Positions 6,587 through 14,480 of a DNA stretch of 64,000 nt are shown here, one piece after another; positions within the stretch are counted from its first letter, which is position 1; each line of letters opens with the position of its first letter. The stretch lies in IMG/VR virus record IMGVR_UViG_3300021425_003021, positions 1 through 64,000 of that record; one strand, given 5' to 3'. Source of the DNA: a virus. The position numbers and the translations under genes were made by a program. A model generated the notes under the pieces. That model saw only the letters and a list, made by a program, of their open reading frames with translations. It did no database searches and had not been told where the DNA came from.

Positions 6587-8333
6587 CAGTTTGGTCAGTT
6601 GGTTCTGCCTCTGCTCCTCCAAAATCATCTCCTGTGGCTGTTTCAGGAGGTGTGCCTTCGCCGCCTTCAATTGCTCCTGCACCGTCATCTAAGCCAGTTT
6701 CTAAGCCGCCAAAGTCGTCTGCAATGCCTGCACCTGATAACGATGCTGCGGCGCCACCCATTCCACCTTCTGGCTGCGCAAGTGCTGCATCAAGATTATC
6801 TTGGTTTTCTTCACGCCACAATCTTTCGTTCTCTGCAATTTCTTCATCGCTAAGTCCTAGGAAACGTTTTAATGCAAATCTATTTGACATAAACGGAACA
6901 GCTTGTATTGTACTAAATGTACTAATTCTATTATTATCAAGTTCAGCTTGTCTATATGCAGCAAAGTTTTGCGGAGGAGTTAATTCTAAATCAAACATTG
7001 AATAATCAACATTCACTCCTTTATTACGCAGGTATAATTTAAATTCTAAATTAAAAACTTCTTCAAGCATTCCTTGTAAACGTTCGCAATATTTGTTAAA
7101 GCGTAATTCTTGAATATATGCTGTGCCTACTCGTCCATCATTATACTGCGATGCGCCATCATCAGCTCCTGTGGGTAGGTAAGAACTAGGTATACGTAAG
7201 CCACGCACCAACTTGTTAGTAAAATACCTAAGATCATCAATTTCTCCTAAGTTAGTACCGCCTGGCAGTGTTTCAACTTTAGATCCACGCCCTTCAGCAG
7301 TTTGTGGAAAGAAGTAGTCTTCGTTGATTGACAGTGGGTTATATGAACTGTCTATAACATTTGTACCACCACCTGTCTTGGATGGGATTCGTCTTTGGTG
7401 TATTTCCGTTTTAACACGCTCCACAAACTGCATAGCAAGGTGTGAAGGCATATTGCCCACATCAACGTAGAATACTCTGCGCTCTGGCGCACGTTGGACA
7501 CGATAGATAATAATTGCATCTTCTAATAATTCTTTTTGTTTATAAACTTTAAAAATACTTTCTAGTAATGAATTACCAAAAGGATAGTTTTGATCTAATC
7601 CTTCGCTCATACTTAGGTGTACAACATGATTTGCATCTACAAAAGTTTCACTTTGATCAGTTTGCCATCTACTGGTGCCAGATGGTGGTGTAGCACTTCC
7701 AGTAGCAGCTTTTTGACTTACAGTTTGATAACCCGAAGTTCCACCTGGTCCATAACTATTTTGAGTATTCAATGGTGTTGCTTCTAATGCATCAAATGCA
7801 AAATTTAAATTTTTAACAACATATTGTTCAGGCTTTTTGCCTTCACTTTCGTTAACAATAATCTTAGTAACTTGGCTTGGATCAACATGAAACCATTTTT
7901 GTGTTTCAGGATCTCTAATAAAAAATTGATCACCATACTTAAACGCATTTCTAACAATTCTAAACATTCTTGTGTCAAATTGTTGAATTCTGCACCATTG
8001 TTTTAAGTATTCGCCTAAAATTTGTACTTCAGAATTGTTGGCAGATTTTTTAAAATTAATGTTAAAATGTGTATCGTTTTCTTTTGCTTTTTGAGAACAA
8101 AACTCAGCAAGAATATCTAGTGCAGCATTTACTTCACTATCACTATCCATAGTGTTATATTGATTATATCTTTCTATTCTATTTGGAGATCCAACATAAA
8201 CATCGGGCAAGTGTGAAGAATAGTTTGCCGCAGCAGGTCCTGGTCCGGCAGTGCCTCTTTGACTAAATGGGCTATAACTTCCATTTGGATTATTACCTGT
8301 TGGTACTGGTGTAAAATGTTTTTTCCAACTCAC
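6582..8333 (-). CDS. gp20: Portal vertex protein gp20
   Basis: This 583-residue protein forms the dodecameric portal through which DNA is packaged and to which the tail joins. The N-terminal region has the conserved RIERYNQYNTMDSDSEV and ALDILAEFCSQK (about residues 50-85). EGLDQNYPFGNSLLESIFK and the QRAPERRVFYVDVGNMP to RGLRIPSSYLP stretch follow in the central domain. The length is near T4 gp20 (524), with an added low-complexity Gly/Ala/Asp tail (about 520-583). The start is GTG at 8333, with AAAAGG upstream and a four-base overlap with the stop of the tape-measure gene. Confidence 0.97.
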   Translation of the reverse strand: MSWKKHFTPVPTGNNPNGSYSPFSQRGTAGPGPAAANYSSHLPDVYVGSPNRIERYNQYNTMDSDSEVNAALDILAEFCSQKAKENDTHFNINFKKSANNSEVQILGEYLKQWCRIQQFDTRMFRIVRNAFKYGDQFFIRDPETQKWFHVDPSQVTKIIVNESEGKKPEQYVVKNLNFAFDALEATPLNTQNSYGPGGTSGYQTVSQKAATGSATPPSGTSRWQTDQSETFVDANHVVHLSMSEGLDQNYPFGNSLLESIFKVYKQKELLEDAIIIYRVQRAPERRVFYVDVGNMPSHLAMQFVERVKTEIHQRRIPSKTGGGTNVIDSSYNPLSINEDYFFPQTAEGRGSKVETLPGGTNLGEIDDLRYFTNKLVRGLRIPSSYLPTGADDGASQYNDGRVGTAYIQELRFNKYCERLQGMLEEVFNLEFKLYLRNKGVNVDYSMFDLELTPPQNFAAYRQAELDNNRISTFSTIQAVPFMSNRFALKRFLGLSDEEIAENERLWREENQDNLDAALAQPEGGMGGAAASLSGAGIADDFGGLETGLDDGAGAIEGGEGTPPETATGDDFGGAEAEPTDQTV

Positions 8334-10447
8334 GTGTTTATTCCTTTTAGCATATTGCCGCCTAACCCTTTTGTGGCTCTATATTGTCGTTTACCTGTAT
8401 CAGCTGCACCGCTTTCTACTCTAAGTAACTTTTCAAGTAAAGAATTTTGTACATTCAATTTACTTTCTAACATAGATACCATATTATCGCTTATACTATT
8501 ACTTATGGCATTACTGTCATTATTATACGATGTTGTGGTAGGATTGTCAATCTGTGCTCGTAAACCTTTCATCATGGTTAACAAGTTGCGGGTATTTTCA
8601 GTGCTAAGTACATTTCCCGGTCCGGTGATTAGTTCTGGGCCTAATTCTCCTGTAACTCCAACTTCGCCTGCTCTAATGTATCCACCACTGGCAAATCCTC
8701 TACGAGCATTTCCAGTTCTTTGAAAGTCTGCTATTCTACTTCTAGTAAATGCTTCTGCACTTCTTTGAATAGCAGTTGATAGTTCAACTTTCATTGCATC
8801 TATCTCAGATCCTATAGATGCAGCTTGTTCGGTTTGTCCTGCCATCAGTGCTTCACTTTGGCGCATTTGCAATGCAGATAATCTCTGTTCTGTATCTGCA
8901 ACTTCCGATCTAGCATTTTGTAGTTCATTAGATAGTTCTTCTGCAGTGGATGTTACAGTTTCATTGGTTGCTAATTCAGGAACTCCAAGATCATTTACTG
9001 TGAGATTTTCTGCACTGCCAACTTCCATATTGGTTAAGGCATCTGCAGCTAGTCTTCCATCTTCGTAAACTTTTGCAACTTGTTCACTGGCTCTAAACAA
9101 ATTATCAACTACTCCGCCTAAACTTGTTGTAATTTCTGCTGTACTTGGCATAGCGTTTTGTACTTTTTGCAGTGCAGAAACGCCCATTTCTTCTAAATTT
9201 TTCAGTGCAGTTTCTTGTGTAGCAAGCACCATATCACGTGTAGCTTCGTTTAATCTAATTGTTTCATCTATCAAATTACGAGGATCTTCGGCACCCATTT
9301 GAATTTCTTGCTGACGTTCGATTTCTGCTGTTATTCTCTGCAATTTAACCAGTGTGTCTTCAGCAGCAGCACCTGCTGCTTGTAATCTATTTGCAAAGGT
9401 ATACGAATCTTCACGTAACTGACCTTGAGCAGCACTGATGTCTGTTAAGCCACCTAGCATACCAATTTGTCTAGCTTCTTCTGTGTTCAGATAATCAGTA
9501 AAAGATGCTTGTGTTTGCATCATTGCTTGATCAAAACCACTGAAGTCACTTGTAGACATTCCGCTTCTAAAGGCATCTACTTGTGCTTGAAATTCGTCTG
9601 CACTGTCGCCTAATGCTACAAATGCATTTCTAGTTTGATCAGTAGTTGGTGCGCCTCTAATTAACAAATCTTTAAACAGTTCGGCATATTGAGGACCCAT
9701 AGTAGTTGAAATTTCAGTAAGCCCTTTTGTTAAAGCTTCACTTGCTTCTGCGCTTTGTCCTGTTAAAAATGCTTGCACATCGCCTTGACGTCTTGCTTCT
9801 TTCATTTGATCTGCGAGTTCGTCTCTTTGTTTGCCAGTGAGTTTACTTAGTGCATCTAATTCTTTTGCAAATTCCAATGCAGACGCATTTCTGTCTCTAC
9901 CAACACTGCGCTCAAGTTGATTGTCTTGTTCGGCAATTTCTGCATAAGTCAATAGATTTTCATTTATTTGTTCAACTGTAAATCCTAATCTACGCAGATT
10001 TGTTCCTGCATCACTAGACAATACACCGCTGCTAAATTGTCTAAAAGCACTGATTGCCTGATCAGTACTGCCGCCAAATGCACTCAACCCTTCTGCATTG
10101 TCTTTGAACATTTTTGTCATGTCTTCAACAGTTAAACCCAGTTCGGCAGCAGCAATTTTTATTTCTGTCATTTGTTTGCCAAAACTTGCACCTATACCTG
10201 TTAAACTTTGGTATTCAGATAAACTTTCTTCTGCAAACATAGTCAAAGCGTGAACAACTTTTCCTAATCTACCAAGTATTTTTGTATTTGTATCTAATGC
10301 TTTACTGTAATCAGACAGCTTCATACTGCCAGATAACAAGTTACCTGCTAGTCCTACAACAGCATTTCCTGCTCCTTTTGCTTCGTTTCCTAAAAACTTT
10401 AAAGCATTACTTGAACCAGAAACTATTTCATCTAAATCAGTAGCCAA
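8330..10447 (-). CDS. Tail tape-measure protein (gp29-like)
   Basis: This long 705-residue helical protein sets tail length. It has Ala/Gln/Glu-rich helices throughout, a strong coiled coil around residues 500-540 and, near 595-610, the typical tape-measure motif GELGPELITGPGN preceded by FASGGYI. T4 gp29 is 590 residues. The start is TTG at 10447: AGGAG is eight bases upstream, while the ATG closer to that site runs into a stop after five codons. The gene sits next to gp20 on the same strand, whereas in T4 gp29 lies in the hub cluster. The gp26-like gene diverges from it, with facing late promoters between. Confidence 0.8.
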   Translation of the reverse strand: MATDLDEIVSGSSNALKFLGNEAKGAGNAVVGLAGNLLSGSMKLSDYSKALDTNTKILGRLGKVVHALTMFAEESLSEYQSLTGIGASFGKQMTEIKIAAAELGLTVEDMTKMFKDNAEGLSAFGGSTDQAISAFRQFSSGVLSSDAGTNLRRLGFTVEQINENLLTYAEIAEQDNQLERSVGRDRNASALEFAKELDALSKLTGKQRDELADQMKEARRQGDVQAFLTGQSAEASEALTKGLTEISTTMGPQYAELFKDLLIRGAPTTDQTRNAFVALGDSADEFQAQVDAFRSGMSTSDFSGFDQAMMQTQASFTDYLNTEEARQIGMLGGLTDISAAQGQLREDSYTFANRLQAAGAAAEDTLVKLQRITAEIERQQEIQMGAEDPRNLIDETIRLNEATRDMVLATQETALKNLEEMGVSALQKVQNAMPSTAEITTSLGGVVDNLFRASEQVAKVYEDGRLAADALTNMEVGSAENLTVNDLGVPELATNETVTSTAEELSNELQNARSEVADTEQRLSALQMRQSEALMAGQTEQAASIGSEIDAMKVELSTAIQRSAEAFTRSRIADFQRTGNARRGFASGGYIRAGEVGVTGELGPELITGPGNVLSTENTRNLLTMMKGLRAQIDNPTTTSYNNDSNAISNSISDNMVSMLESKLNVQNSLLEKLLRVESGAADTGKRQYRATKGLGGNMLKGINT

Positions 10448-10473
10448 AAGACATACTCCTAAAAAATACGGTT

Positions 10474-10481
10474 TATAAATA
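10474..10481 (+). promoter_or_regulatory. Perfect late promoter box TATAAATA, plus strand
   Basis: TATAAATA lies 20 bases before the gp26-like ATG at 10502, in the 54-base gap between divergent genes. The predicted start is near 10487. No ribosome site is visible between it and the ATG. Confidence 0.7.
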
Positions 10482-10491
10482 TTCTATACTA

Positions 10492-10500
10492 GTATTTACC
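10492..10500 (-). promoter_or_regulatory. Late promoter box, minus strand, for the tape-measure gene
   Basis: Minus strand GGTAAATAC fits the late box pattern. It faces away from the plus-strand box at 10474-10481. Transcription would start near 10486 and give a leader of about 40 bases carrying the AGGAG site of the TTG start. Confidence 0.55.
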
Positions 10501-10501
10501 T

Positions 10502-11350
10502 ATGGAAAAACTCATGGAAAACCAAAGCCCTCTCAAAAAATATGCAAGACAGCCAAAAATCTATATAGATTTGCCTAGCAAAGGAAAATATTATAATTCT
10601 GGTGTGTTGTATGAAGATTCGTATTCAAACTTAGCAGTATTCAGTATGACTGCTAACGACGAAATACTTTATAGAACACCAGATGCATTGATCAACGGTG
10701 AAGCAACAGCAAAAAACATTCAAAGTTGTATACCGTCAATTGTAAAGCCCTTTGACTTGGTTACATTAGATGTGGATGCACTGTTGCTGTCAATTAGAAT
10801 GGCAACATACGGTCCTAAAATGACAGTAGGACAAAGATGCAGAAAATGCAGCGAAGAAAACCAATACGAAATTGATATTACAAGATATATAGAATATTTA
10901 AACACACTACAATTTGAAGATAGTATGATGTATGAAAATTTTAAAATTAATTTTGTACCTTTGACATACACACAATACACCGATCTTCAAAAGGAATCTG
11001 TTGGATATCAAAGAGCATTGTCAATTCAACTTCCAAAAATTACCAACGATAACGAAAAAGACAAATTTCAAGACCAGATATTAACATCAATTGCAAAAAT
11101 GAATATGAAAACTATTTTACTATCTATACACAGTATAGAAGTTGATGGTGAAATAGAACAAGACAAAGGTGAAATTTACAACTGGATTGAAAGTTACGAT
11201 GTTGATTTATTCAGCAGCATAAAAAAACACATAGACACTCAGTATCAACGTTGGTTACTACCAGAAGAAAATGTGCAATGTGCTTCTTGCGAAGCAACAG
11301 ACAAAGTTCGTATTACAATTGATCAGACGGATTTTTTCGTAAAAGGCTAA
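10502..11350 (+). CDS. gp26: Baseplate hub subunit, gp26-like
   Basis: This 282-residue protein carries the PKIYIDLPSKGKYY motif near residue 20, which marks the gp26-like hub proteins of T4-like phages. It has two CxxC pairs (CRKC near 112-115 and CASC near 259-262) that could hold one zinc ion. T4 gp26 is 208 residues. It is followed by a gp51-like gene, matching the T4 order 26-51. Near its end the sequence T TTT TTC (11332-11338) is a possible slippery heptamer into the frame of that gene. The ATG at 10502 has no clear ribosome site; an in-frame ATG four codons on is equally possible. Confidence 0.8.
   Translation: MEKLMENQSPLKKYARQPKIYIDLPSKGKYYNSGVLYEDSYSNLAVFSMTANDEILYRTPDALINGEATAKNIQSCIPSIVKPFDLVTLDVDALLLSIRMATYGPKMTVGQRCRKCSEENQYEIDITRYIEYLNTLQFEDSMMYENFKINFVPLTYTQYTDLQKESVGYQRALSIQLPKITNDNEKDKFQDQILTSIAKMNMKTILLSIHSIEVDGEIEQDKGEIYNWIESYDVDLFSSIKKHIDTQYQRWLLPEENVQCASCEATDKVRITIDQTDFFVKG
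11332..11338 (+). promoter_or_regulatory. Possible -1 ribosomal frameshift site
   Basis: T TTT TTC, read in the gp26 frame, fits the X XXY YYZ slippery pattern. It lies four codons before the gp26 stop (11348-11350). A -1 slip enters the frame of the gp51-like gene, which is open from 11323 through 11571, giving a fused protein of about 355 residues. No stimulatory hairpin was identified by eye. Confidence 0.45.
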
Positions 11351-11352
11351 TC

Positions 11353-11571
11353 TTGTTAGATGATAGTGCTGTACAAGATTTAGCCGAAGAATTTGAGAAC
11401 GATATAAAAAGAATAAAAGACACTATCTACAGACTCAGTTGGTATATGAGAGGCGGTATTTCAGTGGATACGTTGTTGTACGATACTGACATGGAAGACC
11501 AAGAAATTATTTCTAAAATAGTCAAAGATAATATTGAAAATACCAAAAACGCTAAAATGCCGTTGCTCTAA
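11353..11571 (+). CDS. gp51: Hub assembly / tail chaperone, gp51-like
   Basis: This is a 72-residue acidic helical protein. IYRLSWYMRGGIS (about residues 26-38) is characteristic of small tail-assembly chaperones in T4-like phages. It directly follows gp26, the place of gene 51 in T4, whose product is needed for hub assembly but is not in the particle. Its only in-frame start is TTG at 11353, with AAAAGG six bases upstream. The same frame is open upstream past the gp26 stop, so it could also be made as a -1 frameshift extension of gp26. Much shorter than T4 gp51 (249). It overlaps the convergent gene at 11568 by four bases. Confidence 0.6.
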   Translation: MLDDSAVQDLAEEFENDIKRIKDTIYRLSWYMRGGISVDTLLYDTDMEDQEIISKIVKDNIENTKNAKMPLL

Positions 11572-13259
11572 CGTGCATTGTCTGCTGCTAGTGCATCAAG
11601 TGCATTTGTTTCGTCACCTGGTCTAACTGTACCTTGAACACCTCTAGGTCTACTACTACTCATTCTTCCAACAGGTTGTACAGGTGAATCACTTCTGCCA
11701 GTTGACGTGCCAATGCCTGCATCAGCTCTATCAATAGCAGCTTGAGCAATATCTACAATCGAATCTTGTGTTGCGTCTTGATCAGAGTCTCGTTCAATTT
11801 TTGCACCAGATCTAGTTAGCACACGATTATCTGGCATTGGAATAGGCTTACCACTGGCCAGTGCTTGAGGAGTAGGAGCAAGATAAAGTTCTTGATTACT
11901 ACCACCAGGTACTGCTCCCATTCTATCACTTATAACTATAATTTCGTGCGTATCTTTTAGTTGTTCAGCCATTTCTGGAGTGTATGTAAAAATATAGTCA
12001 CTCAACTGACCTGCTTGACCCGATGACATTGGTTTTGGATTTAAACTTTCTGCTGGGCGTTCACTTTGATCAATGTCCAATGCATCAAATATGGCATTGG
12101 TTCTGTCACCTAATATCAAATAAGGCACTTTGACTTTTTCCATGTCAGGAGGAAAAATCATATCCTGGAATGCAATTTTTGCCCATTCACTTGAAGAATA
12201 AGCAGTACCAGTTGGCATCTTTTTTACACCGCCTTCAAATGTTAATGCATCTCTTAATGTTGCTCCACCTAATGCTCCGTTGGTTATAGTATCAAGAGAC
12301 ATTGCTGCTATATCTGCTGCATTTCCAACAGTTTCAAAAATTGAAGAAGCAACACTATTTGCAATCCATTTTGCAAACATCATTTGTATACTTGGACGTG
12401 TAAACAAATATACTGCTCCCCAAAATGCTGCTTCAGTAACAATCATGCTGACCAATGCCGGAATAGTGCCTACTCCAGTGGCAGCAGCCCCTGCTTGTAT
12501 TGCTCTTATAGCACCTCTAATTCGACCAATAATTAATGCAGCTCTTACAGCTTTAAACGCCATTGCTAAAACCAATACAACTTGCGAAACAAAGAATCCT
12601 GTTATTACATCTAACAGTTCTTCTTTTTCTGCTGCTCCGCCATCAAATTCACTGTCTGGTGTATGTTTAACTGTATCGTAGTTGACAACAAAGCTTTTGT
12701 ACAACTCTACACTAACACCTAAAATTGCAAAAAGTTTTAACAAACCTTGGAATAAACTATTTGAAAAAATTCTTGTTAGTCTACCATTGCTATTTTTTAT
12801 TGCTGCATCTATTTCTGCAGGCTTCATAGAAGAACCAATTTTGTATTGACTCCACATTCCTCTACCAATTCTCTTGAAATCGGAATCAGAAAATATTCTA
12901 AGAGCTCTGTCTATACTTTGACCACCTCTTAATCTTGAAATAAACTTATCTGCATCAGTTTGTTTTGCAAAACTAAAAGATTCATCTGCTAAATTTACTA
13001 GCCACCTATCTCTTACTTGCACTGGAACGGTATCAGCAGCATCAAAAATTGCTTTGCCAGTGTTAAATGATTTAAATGTTTGTGTTAACCGTTGACCTAT
13101 ACTTCTAGGTGCAGTAGAATTATCAGTGGCTTTTACCCAGCTGTTTCCATTCCACTTGTAATCAACATCACCTAAAGATAATGTTGTCAGTTTAGGAATT
13201 TCAACTGCTTCTTCAGTAATAATAATTTTTTCTTCAGATAATAATTCAACTAATTTCAT
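11568..13259 (-). CDS. Large virion-associated protein with hydrophobic centre; possible head-internal protein
   Basis: I do not recognise a named family in this 563-residue protein. The N-terminus MKLVELLSEEK is short, amphipathic and contains L-S-E and I-T-E. It resembles the capsid-targeting tags of T4 internal head proteins, which gp21 cuts after L/I-x-E. Three hydrophobic segments lie near residues 166-186, 216-243 and 263-286 and could cross a membrane. The last 130 residues are polar and probably disordered (Ser, Asp, Pro, Arg). It has its own late promoter box (13284-13292) and a weak ribosome site. A protein packed in the head and ejected with the DNA would fit, but this is inference. 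Confidence 0.6.
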   Translation of the reverse strand: MKLVELLSEEKIIITEEAVEIPKLTTLSLGDVDYKWNGNSWVKATDNSTAPRSIGQRLTQTFKSFNTGKAIFDAADTVPVQVRDRWLVNLADESFSFAKQTDADKFISRLRGGQSIDRALRIFSDSDFKRIGRGMWSQYKIGSSMKPAEIDAAIKNSNGRLTRIFSNSLFQGLLKLFAILGVSVELYKSFVVNYDTVKHTPDSEFDGGAAEKEELLDVITGFFVSQVVLVLAMAFKAVRAALIIGRIRGAIRAIQAGAAATGVGTIPALVSMIVTEAAFWGAVYLFTRPSIQMMFAKWIANSVASSIFETVGNAADIAAMSLDTITNGALGGATLRDALTFEGGVKKMPTGTAYSSSEWAKIAFQDMIFPPDMEKVKVPYLILGDRTNAIFDALDIDQSERPAESLNPKPMSSGQAGQLSDYIFTYTPEMAEQLKDTHEIIVISDRMGAVPGGSNQELYLAPTPQALASGKPIPMPDNRVLTRSGAKIERDSDQDATQDSIVDIAQAAIDRADAGIGTSTGRSDSPVQPVGRMSSSRPRGVQGTVRPGDETNALDALAADNAR

Positions 13260-13283
13260 TCACAAGTGTTCCAGCTGTATAAT

Positions 13284-13292
13284 GTATTTAGT
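13284..13292 (-). promoter_or_regulatory. Late promoter box before the 563-residue gene
   Basis: Minus strand ACTAAATAC lies 24 bases before the start codon at 13259. The same nine bases stand before the plus-strand gp48/54-like gene at 18188-18196. Confidence 0.5.
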
Positions 13293-13299
13293 TATTATA

Positions 13300-13765
13300 A
13301 GTTGAACTAACGTTCAACTGTGTTATCGCTATCGCTCAACACGTATTATTTGTTCTTGATTATAATACTAATAAGGCATATGCAAAGCATATGCTTTTAA
13401 TATTATTCAGATTGTGAAGTCATAATTCGCCCGTTGCCGGGCGAAGGTAGCTTTGAAACATTATTCGAGTCGCTTCAGCCATCTTGTTAAAAGAGATTTT
13501 AATGTTATTTCAATATAACACTAAACAAGTTAATGTTACTTTGACTTAACATTAAGTGGAGGCGGTTGACCTGTATCCCCCTACTCTAGCTTCGTCATAT
13601 CAACGGAAGGCAGTTATTCCCTAACAAGCGAAAACACTTACCCTTGGGTTGCTTTTTCTCAGAGCCCATTCCTTTAAAGCCTATCGTATACTTCTTCACG
13701 TGAGCATTCCACACCACCGGCCACGAGCATTACCTCGGCTGGATCTTGGAGTTTAATTAGAGCTC
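13300..13765. ncRNA. Gene-free 500-base region with RNA-like structure
   Basis: No credible reading frame fills the gap between the genes ending or starting at 13259 and 13776. The half nearer 13760 is much richer in GC than the rest of the genome. Perfect hairpins occur in a row: 13300-13319 (eight pairs, loop TAAC), 13376-13394 (GCATATGC twice), 13426-13445 (eight pairs, loop TTGC), about 13503-13520 and 13530-13555 (nine pairs). Both flanking genes are on the minus strand, so a minus-strand transcript is likely, but no clear promoter or terminator fixes the direction. It lacks the T-loop, CCA end or tag expected of tmRNA and the conserved blocks of RNase P RNA. A large unknown RNA or a DNA site such as an origin are both possible. 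Confidence 0.5.
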
Positions 13766-13775
13766 AATATATAGC

Positions 13776-14201
13776 CTATTTGTGTTCTAGTAGTGCCTGG
13801 CGTAATTTATTTGAACCACCAACTCGTACATTGATGATACCGTTGTAGTATTCGTCTGTTTCTAATACACGCCTGTCAAATTGTTCTCGTGCTTCAATGT
13901 AAGACATCTCCGCTCTACTTTTGCAAAAGTAAAGTATTTCACGAGTAAAATTTTTTTCGCCTAAGTTTTTTACATCTTCGTTCAGTCTATCTGAACTTCC
14001 CCAGTATTCACGCCAATCGCTTTCTTTGTAGCCTCGACGTTTGTTTTTTTTGCCTTTTAATGGTGGCTTGGTTGTTTTAAACTTTGCTAGTTTTTTGCCT
14101 ACGTATTTTTGTTTTGTCTTTTTGTTTGTGATTAGATATACAAAGCCTTCGTATTCGTCAGGTATTGTTTCAACCTTTTTGCCTTTATATGTCCAACTCA
14201 T
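13776..14201 (-). CDS. GIY-YIG nuclease-like protein (Seg-type)
   Basis: In this 141-residue protein the GIY-YIG motif appears as VYL (residues 21-23) and YVG (33-35). The spacing is short and normal for the family. SDWREYWGSS and a later YIEAREQ supply candidate catalytic Arg and Glu. The domain fills the whole protein and there is no clear separate DNA-binding domain. Small proteins of this kind are common in marine T4-like phages and are usually called Seg-like homing endonucleases or endodeoxyribonucleases. It is translated just after the small basic gene (three-base gap), within the gp55-47-46 transcription direction. The gene-free structured region lies right downstream. Confidence 0.7.
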   Translation of the reverse strand: MSWTYKGKKVETIPDEYEGFVYLITNKKTKQKYVGKKLAKFKTTKPPLKGKKNKRRGYKESDWREYWGSSDRLNEDVKNLGEKNFTREILYFCKSRAEMSYIEAREQFDRRVLETDEYYNGIINVRVGGSNKLRQALLEHK

Positions 14202-14204
14202 ACA

Positions 14205-14480
14205 TTATGTATTATCGGAATTGCCTTCGTTTGCCTTTTTTGATTTTTTTGCTTTGCCTTTGTTTACTGCCCATTTTCCACTAGCTCTAATGTCATCAAG
14301 GACCACTGCATAGTGATTTTTAATTTCGTCTTGCCTTTGTTTTGCCAATGTAATCAATTTGCGTAGCTCTCTACGAGCAGCACGTTTTGTTCTTTCACTA
14401 GGACCTTGTTCAAATTTTTCATTTGCTTCAAAGTAATCCAAATATGTTTTTACCAATTGGTCGTGTGTATCGTCGTTCAT
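14205..14480 (-). CDS. Small basic helical protein of the gp46/47 operon
   Basis: This 91-residue protein has a helical N-terminus (TYLDYFEANEKFE), an Arg/Lys-rich helix (RTKRAARRELRKLITLAKQRQDEI, about residues 29-52) and a Lys/Ala-rich tail. Its start overlaps the gp46 stop by four bases, so the two are translationally coupled. Proteins of this size and charge occur beside recombination genes in marine T4-like phages. Nucleic-acid binding is plausible from charge alone. No named family recognised. Confidence 0.65.
   Translation of the reverse strand: MNDDTHDQLVKTYLDYFEANEKFEQGPSERTKRAARRELRKLITLAKQRQDEIKNHYAVVLDDIRASGKWAVNKGKAKKSKKANEGNSDNT

Noticed and set aside
13352-13372. TATAAT-like box in the gene-free region as a promoter
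   Set aside because: The sequence is symmetric and the -35 candidates on both strands are poor or wrongly spaced.
13300-13765. tmRNA, RNase P RNA or tRNA in the gene-free region
   Set aside because: No T-loop with CCA end, no tag-coding frame with a normal tag end, no conserved RNase P blocks and no cloverleaf could be found on either strand.
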